A stretch of 64,000 bases of DNA from Bacillus sp. FJAT-22090 (GCF_001278755.1 NZ_CP012601.1:3224154-3288153); one strand, 5' to 3'; numbered from the stretch's first letter, positions 7,899 to 17,529 are shown. A program made the numbers and translations. The notes: generated from the letters alone by a model not told the origin.

Positions 7899-9203
7899 AT
7901 GAAAAATAGTAAAATAAAACTAATTTTAATATTATCAACGGTCTTATTATTATTGTTTACAAGCTTAAATGTCTTTACCTCTTATGTGAAGATGAAAAGG
8001 ACCGTTGAAGAATCAATTGGAAGCCAAAGTCTGGAAGCAGCAAAGTCTATTGCGTCAACGTTAGATATAGAAACATATGAGCAATTTTTGAAGGACCCCG
8101 TAAGAAACGAATATTATTGGGAATTGAGAAGCTACTTAAATGATGCAAGAGAAAAACTGGGTGCTTTATATGTGTATACATTGAAAATTGATAATCCAAA
8201 GGTATCGAAAGCAATGATAGCTGGAGTACCTCAGGAAATAGAAGAGGGCTTTATAATTGGAGAAGCTTGCACAGTACCAGAAAAGCAGGTAAAAAGAGCC
8301 TATGAAGGAAAGACATATGTAACCGGTGTAATTGAGGACCCCATTTATGGTTCTTATCTTTCTGTTGGAGTACCGATAAAGGATGAAGCAGGAAAGGTGA
8401 TAGGCTACTTAGGTATCGATCTAAGTGCCGATACAATCAATGACATAAAAAGAGAAGTATTGGAAAATAATCTCTTTCTATTCATTTTTAATGGTGTATT
8501 TATTTTGATTGTAGTAGGATCTTTTTTATTTTTACAAAGATGGTATCAAAAAGAAGTGACGAAGGAGATAGGGGATACAGAAGATACATACCAAGCAGAA
8601 ATTAAAACATTAATCACCTCTGTATCGTCTTTAAAACACGATTTCACCAATCATATTCAAGTATTACACGGACTTCTTCAATTAGGTCAACATGGCCAGG
8701 CGCAACAATATCTCTCATCACTTTCTAAAGAAGTTCAAGCTATCGAATCTCTAAAATATAATATTGATCACCCTGGTTTATCTATATTATTACAAACAAA
8801 GAAACTGGCTGCACAAAATTATAATATTGATATGGATTTTACGATTTCTGATGATGCATTCAATAAAATTAAAACAACAGATTTAATCAAAATATTATCG
8901 AATTTAATAGATAATGCTATGGAGGCAACGATAGAATTACCTGAGAGTGAACGTAAAATTACGATTTTCGGTGAAGCAGATGAGACGCATTATGTATTTA
9001 TGATTACAAATACAGGAACAAAGATTATCGAAAATGAACATATTTTTAAACGGGGGTATTCAACAAAAAAAGGAGAGAAGGGAAAAGTCAGAGGGCAAGG
9101 TTTATTTATAGTAAAAGAAATAGTGAAAAAATATAATGGAAAAATCTCAATTGATTCAGATGATTTAGAGACTATTGCGATTGTGAAAATTCCTCTAAGA
9201 TAA
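7899..9203 (+). CDS. Orphan membrane sensor histidine kinase (Spo0B-type dimerisation)
   Basis: The protein has 434 aa. It has a transmembrane segment at about 7-28, an extracellular Cache/PDC-like sensor at about 30-185 (with GSYLSVGVPIKDEAGKVIGYLGID), a second transmembrane segment at about 195-215, then a Spo0B-like helical domain with the phospho-acceptor SLKHDFTNHIQVL. A GHKL ATPase domain follows, with N-box NLIDNAMEA and G-box GQGLFIV. The layout resembles CitA/DcuS-like and agr-type kinases. There is no response regulator beside it, so its partner is elsewhere. GAGGAAG lies 11 bases before the ATG. Confidence 0.88.
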   Translation: MKNSKIKLILILSTVLLLLFTSLNVFTSYVKMKRTVEESIGSQSLEAAKSIASTLDIETYEQFLKDPVRNEYYWELRSYLNDAREKLGALYVYTLKIDNPKVSKAMIAGVPQEIEEGFIIGEACTVPEKQVKRAYEGKTYVTGVIEDPIYGSYLSVGVPIKDEAGKVIGYLGIDLSADTINDIKREVLENNLFLFIFNGVFILIVVGSFLFLQRWYQKEVTKEIGDTEDTYQAEIKTLITSVSSLKHDFTNHIQVLHGLLQLGQHGQAQQYLSSLSKEVQAIESLKYNIDHPGLSILLQTKKLAAQNYNIDMDFTISDDAFNKIKTTDLIKILSNLIDNAMEATIELPESERKITIFGEADETHYVFMITNTGTKIIENEHIFKRGYSTKKGEKGKVRGQGLFIVKEIVKKYNGKISIDSDDLETIAIVKIPLR

Positions 9204-9306
9204 TTTTGAAAGAAAATGTAAGCTTGGAACTTAGCTGATAAAATTTCCTTACTTTAGAGAATTATTTATAGTTGAATTCTTCCATAATATAAAGCTCTTG
9301 AATGTA

Positions 9307-9350
9307 CAAGGCAGTGCGCTAACATATGTGTGCACTGCCTTGTTTATGCG
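9307..9350. terminator. Bidirectional terminator
   Basis: CAAGGCAGTGC pairs perfectly with GCACTGCCTTG across a 14-base loop, followed by TTT. It separates the kinase at 7899 from the convergent gene at 9386. Confidence 0.8.
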
Positions 9351-9385
9351 TTTAAGGATACTAACGATGTTTTTTTATATAACAA

Positions 9386-9877
9386 CTAACACCAAACGAT
9401 TATTTTATAAGGTGTAGTTTGGGCGGGGATACTCCTTGTGGTAGGACCATAGATAACTATTAGATTTCGGTTTGCAGGGCTTCTTGTAAAAGCTTGCCCA
9501 TTTGTTAATAATATTTGAGCATATGGTGAAATATTTAATTTTAATTGACCATCACTACTCTCGAATTGACTATTAAAGTAATCTACTTTTACATTTTGAT
9601 TAGGATTATCTTTTACTACAATAAGGGCCCGATATTGCGGTGGGTAAATAAGAGGAACAGGGGCATTTCCATCATAGTATCCCGTTACGGTATCTCCTAC
9701 AGCTACCATTACATTGTCAACAAAGTAAGTAGTGGGTGACACCACGAAATTTACTAAAGACCCGTTTCCGTTATCTACTGCCATTAATGTATAACAACCT
9801 TCCCCTTCCCCATTAAGCCCTATCATAAAATCACTAATCATGGTAACGGTACCACGAAAAGCTTGAAAATTTACCAT
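9386..9877 (-). CDS. Conserved hypothetical protein, 163 aa
   Basis: I do not recognise a named family. The protein is beta-rich, with no signal peptide. It contains NFVVSPTTYFVDNVMVAVGDTVTGYYDGNAP-like segments that suggest an OB-fold-like barrel. The start is the ATG at 9877, which follows GGAGGCTGGTGT; the in-frame ATG at 9925 has no site. It is a single gene with its own terminator and no functional neighbour. Confidence 0.7.
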   Translation of the reverse strand: MVNFQAFRGTVTMISDFMIGLNGEGEGCYTLMAVDNGNGSLVNFVVSPTTYFVDNVMVAVGDTVTGYYDGNAPVPLIYPPQYRALIVVKDNPNQNVKVDYFNSQFESSDGQLKLNISPYAQILLTNGQAFTRSPANRNLIVIYGPTTRSIPAQTTPYKIIVWC

Positions 9878-10019
9878 ACACCAGCCTCCATCACTTTTAT
9901 ACGTATACCTATATATGCTATGCATACCTAATACTTTGTGCTATTCGTAAAAAATATAGATAGGAAGTAGTGAAAGAGGGAGAATTGTTTCTAAATTACC
10001 TTGTAATCTTTTAATTAAT

Positions 10020-10514
10020 TCAAGAAGTTACCCTAATTTCGGGATTTTTCAAACGTTTCCGAGCGGAGTTGCTATCTACATTAATTTGGATATGCTCCAT
10101 GGCCTTTGCTAAACCGTATATAGGCATATTTCCATAAACGGATTCATAATTTCCTGGTTTTACTTCGTAGGTTTCGTGATAGATTCCAACAGCATCATTA
10201 TTTCCGATTTTTTTATTGAAGTTTTTCCAAGCAGTCAAATGCCGCTCATTTTTAGCATATTTCAATAAGTCCTCTGTTGAACGCCAATATTGAATCATAA
10301 CAGTCGTTTTTAGTCCAAAATAGCTTTCCATAGATAAAAAACCTAAGTCTTCTTTGTGTGTATAGAGCTCTCTAATCATCCCAGGCATTGCATTAAATAC
10401 AGGTAGCCATTTGTTCAGAGCAAATGGTTTGTTAATCCTCATTCCTATTAGAAAAACGACAACCGGATCACTGTTTTCGGTTGTATAACGCCCTGTATAA
10501 ATCTGTTTCTTCAT
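10020..10514 (-). CDS. DUF4188 (monooxygenase-like) protein
   Basis: The 164-aa protein fits DUF4188, whose members have a ferredoxin-like alpha+beta fold related to antibiotic-biosynthesis monooxygenases. Visible features are VVVFLIGMRINKPFALNKW at the N-terminus, MIQYWRSTEDLLKYAK in the middle and VGIYHETYEV. The activity is not established. Its ATG overlaps the stop of the PadR gene (ATGA at 10511-10514), so the two are translationally coupled, and the PadR protein probably controls both. Confidence 0.85.
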   Translation of the reverse strand: MKKQIYTGRYTTENSDPVVVFLIGMRINKPFALNKWLPVFNAMPGMIRELYTHKEDLGFLSMESYFGLKTTVMIQYWRSTEDLLKYAKNERHLTAWKNFNKKIGNNDAVGIYHETYEVKPGNYESVYGNMPIYGLAKAMEHIQINVDSNSARKRLKNPEIRVTS

Positions 10515-11068
10515 TTCAATTCCCCCTTGTTTTCTAATTGTTTGAGAGTATCGATACACCATTCAATTGCAGCTTTTGTTATTCGTTTACCATAATCCAA
10601 TGTAAATAACCAATACTTTAAATCATCTCCAGTATTATGAGTGGAAATAACTTGTTCAATGTTTTCATATGTTTGGTAACGTATTTCTAATTTCTCCTTA
10701 TAGTCGTTAAGAAGTAATATTGAATGCTCTATACTTTGATTTCTTCCAAAGAATAATTTAAGTAAAACTTCATTTCTCTCTATTGGTATTTGTTCAATTG
10801 GTTGTTCCAGCCAAACTTTTAACGTTTCAATACCTTTAGAAGTGAGGGAGTATTCTTTGCGGTCCGGCTTCCCATCTTGAGCAGAAATATCGACCGTTGC
10901 CAAACCTTCGTCAACAATTAACTTTAAGGTAGGATAAATCTGACCGTAACTAATTTTCCAAAAATGATTTAAGCTTTGATCGATTAGTTGTTTAATTGCA
11001 TATCCAGACCTACATTCTGTTGTTAAAATTCCAAGAATCGCATATGTTGTGTGATTATATTTTTTCAT
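10511..11068 (-). CDS. PadR-family transcriptional regulator
   Basis: At 185 aa it has an N-terminal winged helix (about 8-80: TTYAILGIL, then YGQIYPTLKLIVDEGLA and the wing KEYSLTSKG) and a C-terminal helical dimerisation domain of the Vir_act_alpha_C type. PadR proteins repress genes for handling phenolic or antibiotic compounds and usually their own gene. I chose the ATG at 11068, with AGGATGG 5 bases before it, over the ATG at 11077. An inverted repeat lies just upstream (11081-11106). Confidence 0.88.
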   Translation of the reverse strand: MKKYNHTTYAILGILTTECRSGYAIKQLIDQSLNHFWKISYGQIYPTLKLIVDEGLATVDISAQDGKPDRKEYSLTSKGIETLKVWLEQPIEQIPIERNEVLLKLFFGRNQSIEHSILLLNDYKEKLEIRYQTYENIEQVISTHNTGDDLKYWLFTLDYGKRITKAAIEWCIDTLKQLENKGELK

Positions 11069-11080
11069 CCATTCCATCCT

Positions 11081-11106
11081 ATCTAAATGATATGTATCTT
11101 TTAGAT
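11081..11106. promoter_or_regulatory. Probable PadR operator
   Basis: ATCTAAA and TTTAGAT form an inverted repeat with an inner GAT/ATC pair. It sits 12 bp before the chosen PadR start. Its position and symmetry fit autoregulation; binding is inferred. Confidence 0.6.
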
Positions 11107-11368
11107 ATATAATACTTTATTTTAAATAATAAAGTAAAGTTCTAATTATCAGAAAAAACAGTGAGGAATTTGAGACGAAAGAAATTTCGATGAATAATGA
11201 TTTGTAGTAATAAGGTTGGTACACGGTTACAAAATTCACTCAGAAGCTATCGTATGCTTGGTTTCAGCCTTTGCTTACGAAAGTATGTGCCAAATGACAG
11301 TCCAAACATTTTAAGCTATAATTGAAAACGTTGTGACCACCCTTCACCTACTAGAAAGGGGTTTTTTT

Positions 11369-12118
11369 ATGATTAAATTACATAACGTCGGTAAAAGCTT
11401 TTCAAGGTTTCAGGCTATTAAATCTGTGTCCTTAACGATAGATAAAGGGGAGATTCATGGAATTATTGGAGCTAGTGGAGCTGGTAAATCCACCTTGCTG
11501 CGGCTAATGAATTTGTTGGAATTCCCAGATGAAGGTGAAGTAGAAGTGAATGGTCAAAAGTTAACAAATTTGAGCAGCAAAGAACTTCGACAAGCACGAA
11601 AATCAATCGGGATGATCTTTCAACATTTTAATCTAGTGGCGAATAAAACGGTTTACGAGAATGTAGCTGTACCTCTAGAGTTGGCAAGCTTTCCAAGAAA
11701 CGAACGCAAAAGTCGAGTAGTGGAGTGTCTACGATTTGTTGGTCTGGAGAATTTGATAGACAAATATCCTGCACAATTAAGTGGTGGACAAAAGCAGCGC
11801 GTTGCCATTGCAAGAGCATTAGCGAATAAACCCCAAGTTTTGTTGTGTGATGAACCGACTTCTTCGCTTGATCCAAATACAACTGCTGAAATATTAGAGG
11901 TATTAGAAAATATAAATAAAAACCTCGGAGTTACAATTGTCATTGTCAGTCATGAGATGGAAGTGATTAAAAGTATATGTAATCGCGTAACTGTAATGGC
12001 TGCAGGGGAAATATACGACACAGTAATAATCGAACCAAAAAGGATTCAACTTATAGACAATAGTCCAAGATACTTTGTAGAACAATTAACAAAGGATGGT
12101 GAGATGGACAATGCCTGA
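11369..12118 (+). CDS. metN: Methionine ABC transporter ATP-binding protein MetN (no NIL domain)
   Basis: The 249-aa ABC ATPase has Walker A GASGAGKS, Q-loop FQHFNL, signature LSGGQKQR and Walker B VLLCDEPTSSLD. It resembles MetN and is followed by metI and metQ. MetN usually has about 340 aa with a C-terminal NIL domain that senses internal methionine and shuts the transporter; this one ends about 90 residues early. The start is the ATG at 11369 behind AAAGGGG. Its last codons overlap metI by 8 bases. No S-box precedes the operon. Confidence 0.9.
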   Translation: MIKLHNVGKSFSRFQAIKSVSLTIDKGEIHGIIGASGAGKSTLLRLMNLLEFPDEGEVEVNGQKLTNLSSKELRQARKSIGMIFQHFNLVANKTVYENVAVPLELASFPRNERKSRVVECLRFVGLENLIDKYPAQLSGGQKQRVAIARALANKPQVLLCDEPTSSLDPNTTAEILEVLENINKNLGVTIVIVSHEMEVIKSICNRVTVMAAGEIYDTVIIEPKRIQLIDNSPRYFVEQLTKDGEMDNA

Positions 12119-12773
12119 TATATTAGTTCAATATGAAGCTGAAATATGGGTGTCTATTGGAGAAACCTTTGTAATGGTTGGTATGTCTATTTTAGCTGCA
12201 GTTTTATTTGGCCTCCCAGTTGGGACTTTACTTTACCTTTGCAAGAAGGGACAAGTTCTTGAGAATCGGTTTGTTTTTTCGACTTTAAATTTATTAGTAA
12301 ACATTACTCGTTCTTTTCCTTTTTTGTTGTTAGTAGTTTTTTTAATCCCATTTACAAGACTAATTATTGGGACAGCAATTGGCACAGCGGCCGCAACAGT
12401 TCCGTTGTCAATAATAGCTATCGCACATTATTCACGGTTAGTAGAGCAATCTTTGTTGGACGTACCAAGAGGCGTAATGGAAGCAGCTATTTCAATGGGT
12501 GCTTCTGTTAAGGAAATTATATTTAAATTTCTTTATGTGGAAGCTCGTTCGGGACTTGTTCTCGGTTTAACAACATCGATTATTAGTTTTATTTCATATT
12601 CGACAATTATGGGGGTTGTCGGAGGTGGTGGTATAGGAGATTTTGCTATTCGGTACGGATATCAACAATTCAAAACAGAGTTAATGATTTATATGATTAT
12701 CATTATGGTCATACTGGTACAGCTCATCCAATTTATCGGAACAACTGTATCAAGAATGATTGATAAAAGATAA
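12111..12773 (+). CDS. metI: Methionine ABC transporter permease MetI
   Basis: The permease has 220 aa with five membrane segments and the EAA loop (EAAISMGASVKEII at about 125-140), the usual size and form of MetI. It pairs with MetN and MetQ to import D/L-methionine or close analogues. The ATG at 12111 lies inside the end of metN and is preceded by GGTGAG. An in-frame ATG at 12096 is less likely because it sits directly on the possible site AAAGG. Confidence 0.93.
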   Translation: MPDILVQYEAEIWVSIGETFVMVGMSILAAVLFGLPVGTLLYLCKKGQVLENRFVFSTLNLLVNITRSFPFLLLVVFLIPFTRLIIGTAIGTAAATVPLSIIAIAHYSRLVEQSLLDVPRGVMEAAISMGASVKEIIFKFLYVEARSGLVLGLTTSIISFISYSTIMGVVGGGGIGDFAIRYGYQQFKTELMIYMIIIMVILVQLIQFIGTTVSRMIDKR

Positions 12774-12790
12774 ATACCAGGAGGAAGAAA

Positions 12791-13615
12791 ATGAAGAAAA
12801 TAATTTTTCTAATTACAATGCTAATGTTAATTTTAGCTGGTTGTGGGCAAGAGAATGAGGCGAAAGATAAAGAAAATGTAGACAAGGTTCAAGAAGAAGT
12901 AACATTGAAAGTAGCTTCGTTAATTCCACCTATGACGGAAATCCTTGAACTTGTTAAACCAAAACTAGCGGAGGAATCCATTAATCTTGAAATTGTTGTA
13001 CTAAGTGATAATGTTCAACCTAACAGTGCTTTAGCGGCAGGTGAAGTGGATGTGAACTTCTTCCAACACGTTCCTTATATGGAGGAATTCAATCGAAACA
13101 ATGATGCAGAACTAGTTCCAGTTGTACCTATATACTTTGCGAATTATGGCGTATATTCTAAAGAATATAAAACAATCGACGAACTTCCGGAAGGTTCCGT
13201 CATTGCCATTGCAAATGACGTTTCGAATATAGATCGTTCTTTGGCTTTGTTAGCTCAACATGGTGTAATCACTTTGCAAGATAAAACAGGACCATACTAC
13301 ACGAAGGCTGATATTGTGGACAACCCTAAAAACATAAAGTTTGAGGAAGTCGATTTGTTAATGTTAGCGAGAATGTACGATGACGCAGATGCAGTAATCA
13401 TGACACCTGCTTATGCTGCACCACTTAATTTGACACCAAAAAGTGATGCACTACTAACGGAAGGTGTAGAAAATGACTTTGCGATTACTCTAGTAGCACG
13501 CAAAGATAATGCTGATTCAGAGGCGATCAAAAAGTTAGCAGAAGCAATGACGAGTGAAGAAGTACGCGAATTTTTAAAAGAAAACTATGATGAAACTGCA
13601 ATTCCAGCATTCTAA
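12791..13615 (+). CDS. metQ: Methionine-binding lipoprotein MetQ
   Basis: The 274-aa protein is of the NlpA/MetQ family. A type II signal peptide ends in the lipobox LAGC (Cys at about residue 18), so it is anchored on the outer membrane face. Family segments include EVDVNFFQHVPYMEEFN and VIAIANDVSN, followed by a C-terminal domain. It captures methionine for MetNI. AGGAGGAAGAAA precedes the ATG, 17 bp after metI. Confidence 0.95.
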   Translation: MKKIIFLITMLMLILAGCGQENEAKDKENVDKVQEEVTLKVASLIPPMTEILELVKPKLAEESINLEIVVLSDNVQPNSALAAGEVDVNFFQHVPYMEEFNRNNDAELVPVVPIYFANYGVYSKEYKTIDELPEGSVIAIANDVSNIDRSLALLAQHGVITLQDKTGPYYTKADIVDNPKNIKFEEVDLLMLARMYDDADAVIMTPAYAAPLNLTPKSDALLTEGVENDFAITLVARKDNADSEAIKKLAEAMTSEEVREFLKENYDETAIPAF

Positions 13616-13627
13616 TACAGTTATAAA

Positions 13628-13677
13628 GAAAGGGTCTATTCAAGTTGTTTATGCAACTGAGAGTGGACTTTTTTTTA
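13628..13677 (+). terminator. Terminator after metNIQ
   Basis: A hairpin with imperfect arms around GTTG..CAAC is followed by eight T. The remaining 13678-14090 is AT-rich and holds the mqo promoter region; TATAAT is present at about 13849. I see no gene there. Confidence 0.6.
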
Positions 13678-14090
13678 TAAAACTGTAAGCGAGACCGATA
13701 AGAACAATATTAGTTTGAAAGAACTTGGAATATGTTTCAAAAACCTGTAAATATTTTATGAGCCGCAAGTACTAAAATGTTCTCAATGCTTTCTGTTTAA
13801 GCATTAACTGACAAAATGTACACCTATTTTACGACATAATGTTATATAATGAATACGTAGTATTTTAAAGTTCATTCAATAACTAATAAAATACTATCAG
13901 AGGTTTAACTAGCTTTTAATTAATTTTATATTATATAGTGGTAAATATTTTAATTTTCGTCGAACGATTAAATAGAATACGTTAAGTTTAAAATGGATAC
14001 AGAAATGGTGTGTTCCGAAGTCTCGCATTTGCTTGTTGTAGGGAACGCTTTCATTCTTTCTGCAAATCTAATAGTATAAGGATGGTAAAA

Positions 14091-15593
14091 ATGACTAACA
14101 AACAAACTAATACAGACGTTATTTTAATTGGTGCCGGAATCATGAGTGCAACTTTGGGATCAATACTGAAGGAGTTAGCACCAGAGTGGAAAATTAAAGT
14201 GTTTGAGAAACTTGCAAACGCTGGAGAAGAAAGTTCTAACGAATGGAATAATGCGGGAACTGGGCATTCTGCACTGTGCGAGCTTAATTATACAGCCGAA
14301 AGAGCGGACGGATCTGTAGATATTAGCAAAGCTATTACTATTAATGAACAGTTTCAGCTTTCAAGACAGTTCTGGTCTTTTCTTGTAAAACGCAAACTAA
14401 TCAGTAATCCGCAGGACTTTATCATGCCAATACCTCATATGAGTTTAGTAGAAGGGGAGAAAAATGTAACGTTTTTGAAAAAACGTTTTGAAGCGCTAAC
14501 AAACAATCCCCTGTTTCAAGGAATGGAATTTTCCGATAACCCAGAGAAGCTGAAAGAATGGATTCCCCTTATTATGGAAGGTCGTACATCAAATGAGCCG
14601 ATTGCTGCAACAAAAATCGACTCAGGAACGGATGTTAATTTTGGCGCACTGACACATATGTTGTTTGACCATTTAACAAACCATAACGTAGAGTTAAACT
14701 ACAAACATACAGTCAAGGATATTAAACGCACTAGTGACGGCTTGTGGGAAGTAAAAGTGCATGATATAGATAGCAATAAGATTGAATATCATACGGCGAA
14801 ATTCGTCTTTATCGGTGGTGGGGGCGGAAGTCTGCCTTTATTACAAAAAACTGGTATTCCAGAATCAAAACATATTGGTGGATTCCCAGTAAGCGGATTA
14901 TTCTTAGTATGTAACAATCCAGAAGTTGTAGCACAACACCATGCAAAAGTATACGGAAAAGCTAAAGTTGGTGCTCCGCCAATGTCTGTTCCGCATCTTG
15001 ATACAAGATATATCGACAACAAAAAATCATTGCTGTTTGGACCGTTTGCGGGCTTCTCACCAAAGTTCTTAAAAACAGGGTCAAATTTTGATTTAATCGG
15101 TTCTGTAAAACCAAATAATGTCTTTACTATGTTGGCAGCAGGTGCAAAAGAGATGTCGTTGACGAAATACCTCATCCAGCAAGTTATGTTATCAAATGAA
15201 CAGCGTATGGAAGAATTAAGAGAGTTTATTCCGAACGCAAAGAGCGAAGATTGGGATGTAGTAGTAGCGGGTCAACGTGTGCAAGTGATCAAAGATACGG
15301 AGGCTGGAGGTAAAGGAACACTTCAATTTGGTACGGAAGTTGTTACTGCTGCTGATGGCTCGGTAGCTGCATTGCTAGGTGCTTCTCCGGGTGCTTCTAC
15401 TGCTGTACACGTAATGCTTGAAATCATTAATAAATGCTTCCCACAACACATCAAAGAATGGGAAGAAAAAATAAAAGAAATGATTCCTTCTTATGGTATG
15501 TCACTAGCGGAAAACCCAGAGCTTCTTCAAGAAATTCATACTTCAACAGCTGAGACGCTTCGTCTTAGTGACACGGAGCTAGTCAATAGTTAA
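14091..15593 (+). CDS. mqo: Malate:quinone oxidoreductase
   Basis: At 500 aa it has the usual length of Mqo. The N-terminal FAD motif reads [14 protein letters not shown], and the family segments [16 protein letters not shown] and [16 protein letters not shown] are present. It is a peripheral membrane flavoprotein that oxidises malate to oxaloacetate and passes electrons to menaquinone, a TCA-cycle step. The ATG at 14091 follows AAGGATGG; the 27 upstream in-frame residues are not Mqo-like. It is a single gene with its own promoter region and terminator. Confidence 0.97.
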   Translation: MTNKQTNTDVILIGAGIMSATLGSILKELAPEWKIKVFEKLANAGEESSNEWNNAGTGHSALCELNYTAERADGSVDISKAITINEQFQLSRQFWSFLVKRKLISNPQDFIMPIPHMSLVEGEKNVTFLKKRFEALTNNPLFQGMEFSDNPEKLKEWIPLIMEGRTSNEPIAATKIDSGTDVNFGALTHMLFDHLTNHNVELNYKHTVKDIKRTSDGLWEVKVHDIDSNKIEYHTAKFVFIGGGGGSLPLLQKTGIPESKHIGGFPVSGLFLVCNNPEVVAQHHAKVYGKAKVGAPPMSVPHLDTRYIDNKKSLLFGPFAGFSPKFLKTGSNFDLIGSVKPNNVFTMLAAGAKEMSLTKYLIQQVMLSNEQRMEELREFIPNAKSEDWDVVVAGQRVQVIKDTEAGGKGTLQFGTEVVTAADGSVAALLGASPGASTAVHVMLEIINKCFPQHIKEWEEKIKEMIPSYGMSLAENPELLQEIHTSTAETLRLSDTELVNS

Positions 15594-15639
15594 TTCTAGG
15601 GTGTAGTAAAAAAGGTATCGAATGAAAATAGATTAATAA

Positions 15640-15686
15640 AAAAAAGAGGGAGAATGCTTGTTTTACAAAGCATCCTCCCTTTTTCA
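15640..15686. terminator. Bidirectional terminator between mqo and an ECF gene
   Basis: AAAAAGAGGGAG..ATGCTTG pairs with CAAAGCAT..CTCCCTTTTT, giving A and T runs on both sides. It serves the two convergent genes. Confidence 0.85.
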
Positions 15687-15741
15687 TGCAGTATAAAATG
15701 ATGTTAAAAAAACTACATAGTTGTTGTAATCTTTTTAATAC

Positions 15742-16275
15742 CTATTTAAAAAGTGGAATTCTTTTCAATACAACACAAACTGGAATGGCGATGATAATCC
15801 CCACTACATTTTGAACGATGTTTCCAGGAATTGAAGCCACTGGTATAACCCAACTACCATAAAGAACGACTTCACAGATGTAATAAACACCTAGCATAAC
15901 TGGAATTGAAACGATAGTAGCTAGTAGATTGAAAGCAATACTGTTTCCATCGCGACCGAACGACCACGCTATTTTTCCAACTATATAACCTTGCAAGCCA
16001 CGTGCCACAATCGTGAATGGTGCCCACAATGTCCAACCAGATACCCAGTCAAATAACCCCATGCCTATAGCTCCGGCAAGTGCTGCTTTTTTAGGGCCAA
16101 ATAAGATAGATGCTATAAAGAGCATAGCTGTTCCAAGATGCACTAGCCCTCCATTTGCCGCGATCGGTAGTTTAATATTTAATAAGAGCGTTGCAACGAA
16201 AACGAGTGCTATTAACATGGATGTTACGATTAAATCGAAAGTGCGTGCGTTTGAATAACTTGTTGTTTTTTGCAT
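15742..16275 (-). CDS. ECF transporter S component (substrate unknown)
   Basis: The 177-aa protein has six hydrophobic helices and fits the ECF S-component family (ECF-ribofla_trS / HmpT-like). Typical stretches are NGGLVHLGTAMLFIASILFGPKKAALAG and the loop LFDWVSGWTLWAPFT. It binds a vitamin or precursor and docks with a shared EcfAA'T module that is not in this window. AGGAAGG lies 9 bases before the ATG. The substrate cannot be read from the sequence; hydroxymethylpyrimidine, pyridoxine and riboflavin-like compounds are options. Its 5' leader (about 16276-16420) may fold (see findings). Confidence 0.85.
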   Translation of the reverse strand: MQKTTSYSNARTFDLIVTSMLIALVFVATLLLNIKLPIAANGGLVHLGTAMLFIASILFGPKKAALAGAIGMGLFDWVSGWTLWAPFTIVARGLQGYIVGKIAWSFGRDGNSIAFNLLATIVSIPVMLGVYYICEVVLYGSWVIPVASIPGNIVQNVVGIIIAIPVCVVLKRIPLFK

Positions 16276-16518
16276 AGTCCTAAACCTTCCTTATCTTTAC
16301 TTTGTAGGCATCGGGAAATAGTTACGCAAGGTTTCCTTTTTCCTTTAATTTCTTACTGATTAAAATTAGTTTTTAATTTACTGATAACATTAGCAAAGGA
16401 TTGGTGTTTTTAAAAGTATCAATTTAGTGAAAATCATAGGGGTCAGTTTATACACATTATCGTTCCTATTTGAATAAGATGTCTAAGGGAAATACCTTAT
16501 AGCTAGGAGTACGATAAT

Positions 16519-17511
16519 GTGAATAGATGGATTGCGTTGCTTATAATTTTATGTTCAATAGGACTGGCGGGTTGTCTAGATAAATCAGTAAACGAAGAAG
16601 TAGAAACAAATAACCTTGAACAGAAACAACAACTGGAAGAAGAACAAAAAGAGCCTAACACTAATAACGAAGTAGAGGAACAGGAAACAAAGCCATTAGT
16701 TGTAAATATCATGGATCCAAATACTTCAAGAATAATTAAAACTGTGTCACCGAAAGATTTAGGTTATGAAGATGATTTTGAAACTTATAAAAAGGAAATT
16801 GAAAAATTAGCTTATGAGTTGGCAAGAGGCACAGAAACGGAAGCTGGTTATGACAAGAGAATGGTTCTTGATAAAATTGATGATAACGGTCAGGTGATTA
16901 AAGGAAGCCCAAGAATTATTTTAAAAGAAGATGAATTGGTAGAAAGGATTATAGAAGCATCTAGTACAGGCGAGGATGTTAAAATCCCCTTGTATGTGAC
17001 AGAAAGTAGTTATGATGTGAAAGATATTCCTCATTTAGATGATGTATTAATTGCTTCTTATACAACTTATTTTGATGCCTCGGATGTAAACAGGAACAAA
17101 AATATTGAAATTTCAGCAAGAGCCATTAATGATGTGATTGTTGGAAGTGGAGATTATTTCTCGTTTAATGAGTTGACAGGACCGAGAGACAAAGCAAATG
17201 GATACCAACCAGCACCTGAAATTATTAATAAGAAACTTGTTATGGGAATAGGGGGAGGAGTTTGCCAAACGTCCTCCACTCTTTTTAACGTAGTTGATCA
17301 ATTGTCGGTAACATATGTGGAAAGAAACCATCATTCTTTAGATGTGGGATACGTCCCAAAAGGAAGAGATGCAACTGTTTCATATGGTACATTAGATTTC
17401 AGATTTCAAAATACAAGTGGAGCACCTTTTTTAATAAAAGCAATCTTTGGAAGTAACTTCCTTACAATAGAAGTAAGAACTTCGGAGGAATATAGAGAAA
17501 TGCTAGAATAA
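16519..17511 (+). CDS. VanW-family lipoprotein
   Basis: At 330 aa it has a signal peptide ending LAGC (lipid-modified Cys at about 19), then a Glu/Gln/Asn-rich linker (about 25-55). A C-terminal VanW domain (about 180-325) carries GGGVCQTSSTLFNV and ERNHHSLDVGYVPKGRDATV. VanW domains occur in vancomycin-resistance clusters and many Gram-positive envelope proteins, with no settled biochemical role. The start is a GTG, with AGGAG 9 bases before it. A terminator follows directly. No resistance genes are adjacent, so it is probably a housekeeping envelope protein. Confidence 0.88.
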   Translation: MNRWIALLIILCSIGLAGCLDKSVNEEVETNNLEQKQQLEEEQKEPNTNNEVEEQETKPLVVNIMDPNTSRIIKTVSPKDLGYEDDFETYKKEIEKLAYELARGTETEAGYDKRMVLDKIDDNGQVIKGSPRIILKEDELVERIIEASSTGEDVKIPLYVTESSYDVKDIPHLDDVLIASYTTYFDASDVNRNKNIEISARAINDVIVGSGDYFSFNELTGPRDKANGYQPAPEIINKKLVMGIGGGVCQTSSTLFNVVDQLSVTYVERNHHSLDVGYVPKGRDATVSYGTLDFRFQNTSGAPFLIKAIFGSNFLTIEVRTSEEYREMLE

Positions 17512-17529
17512 GTCTATAAAGAAAAAGAT

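Noticed and set aside
16519-17511. Vancomycin-resistance cluster, suggested by the VanW domain
   Set aside because: No vanR, vanS, vanH, vanA-type ligase or vanX gene is nearby. VanW domains are common in envelope proteins outside resistance clusters.
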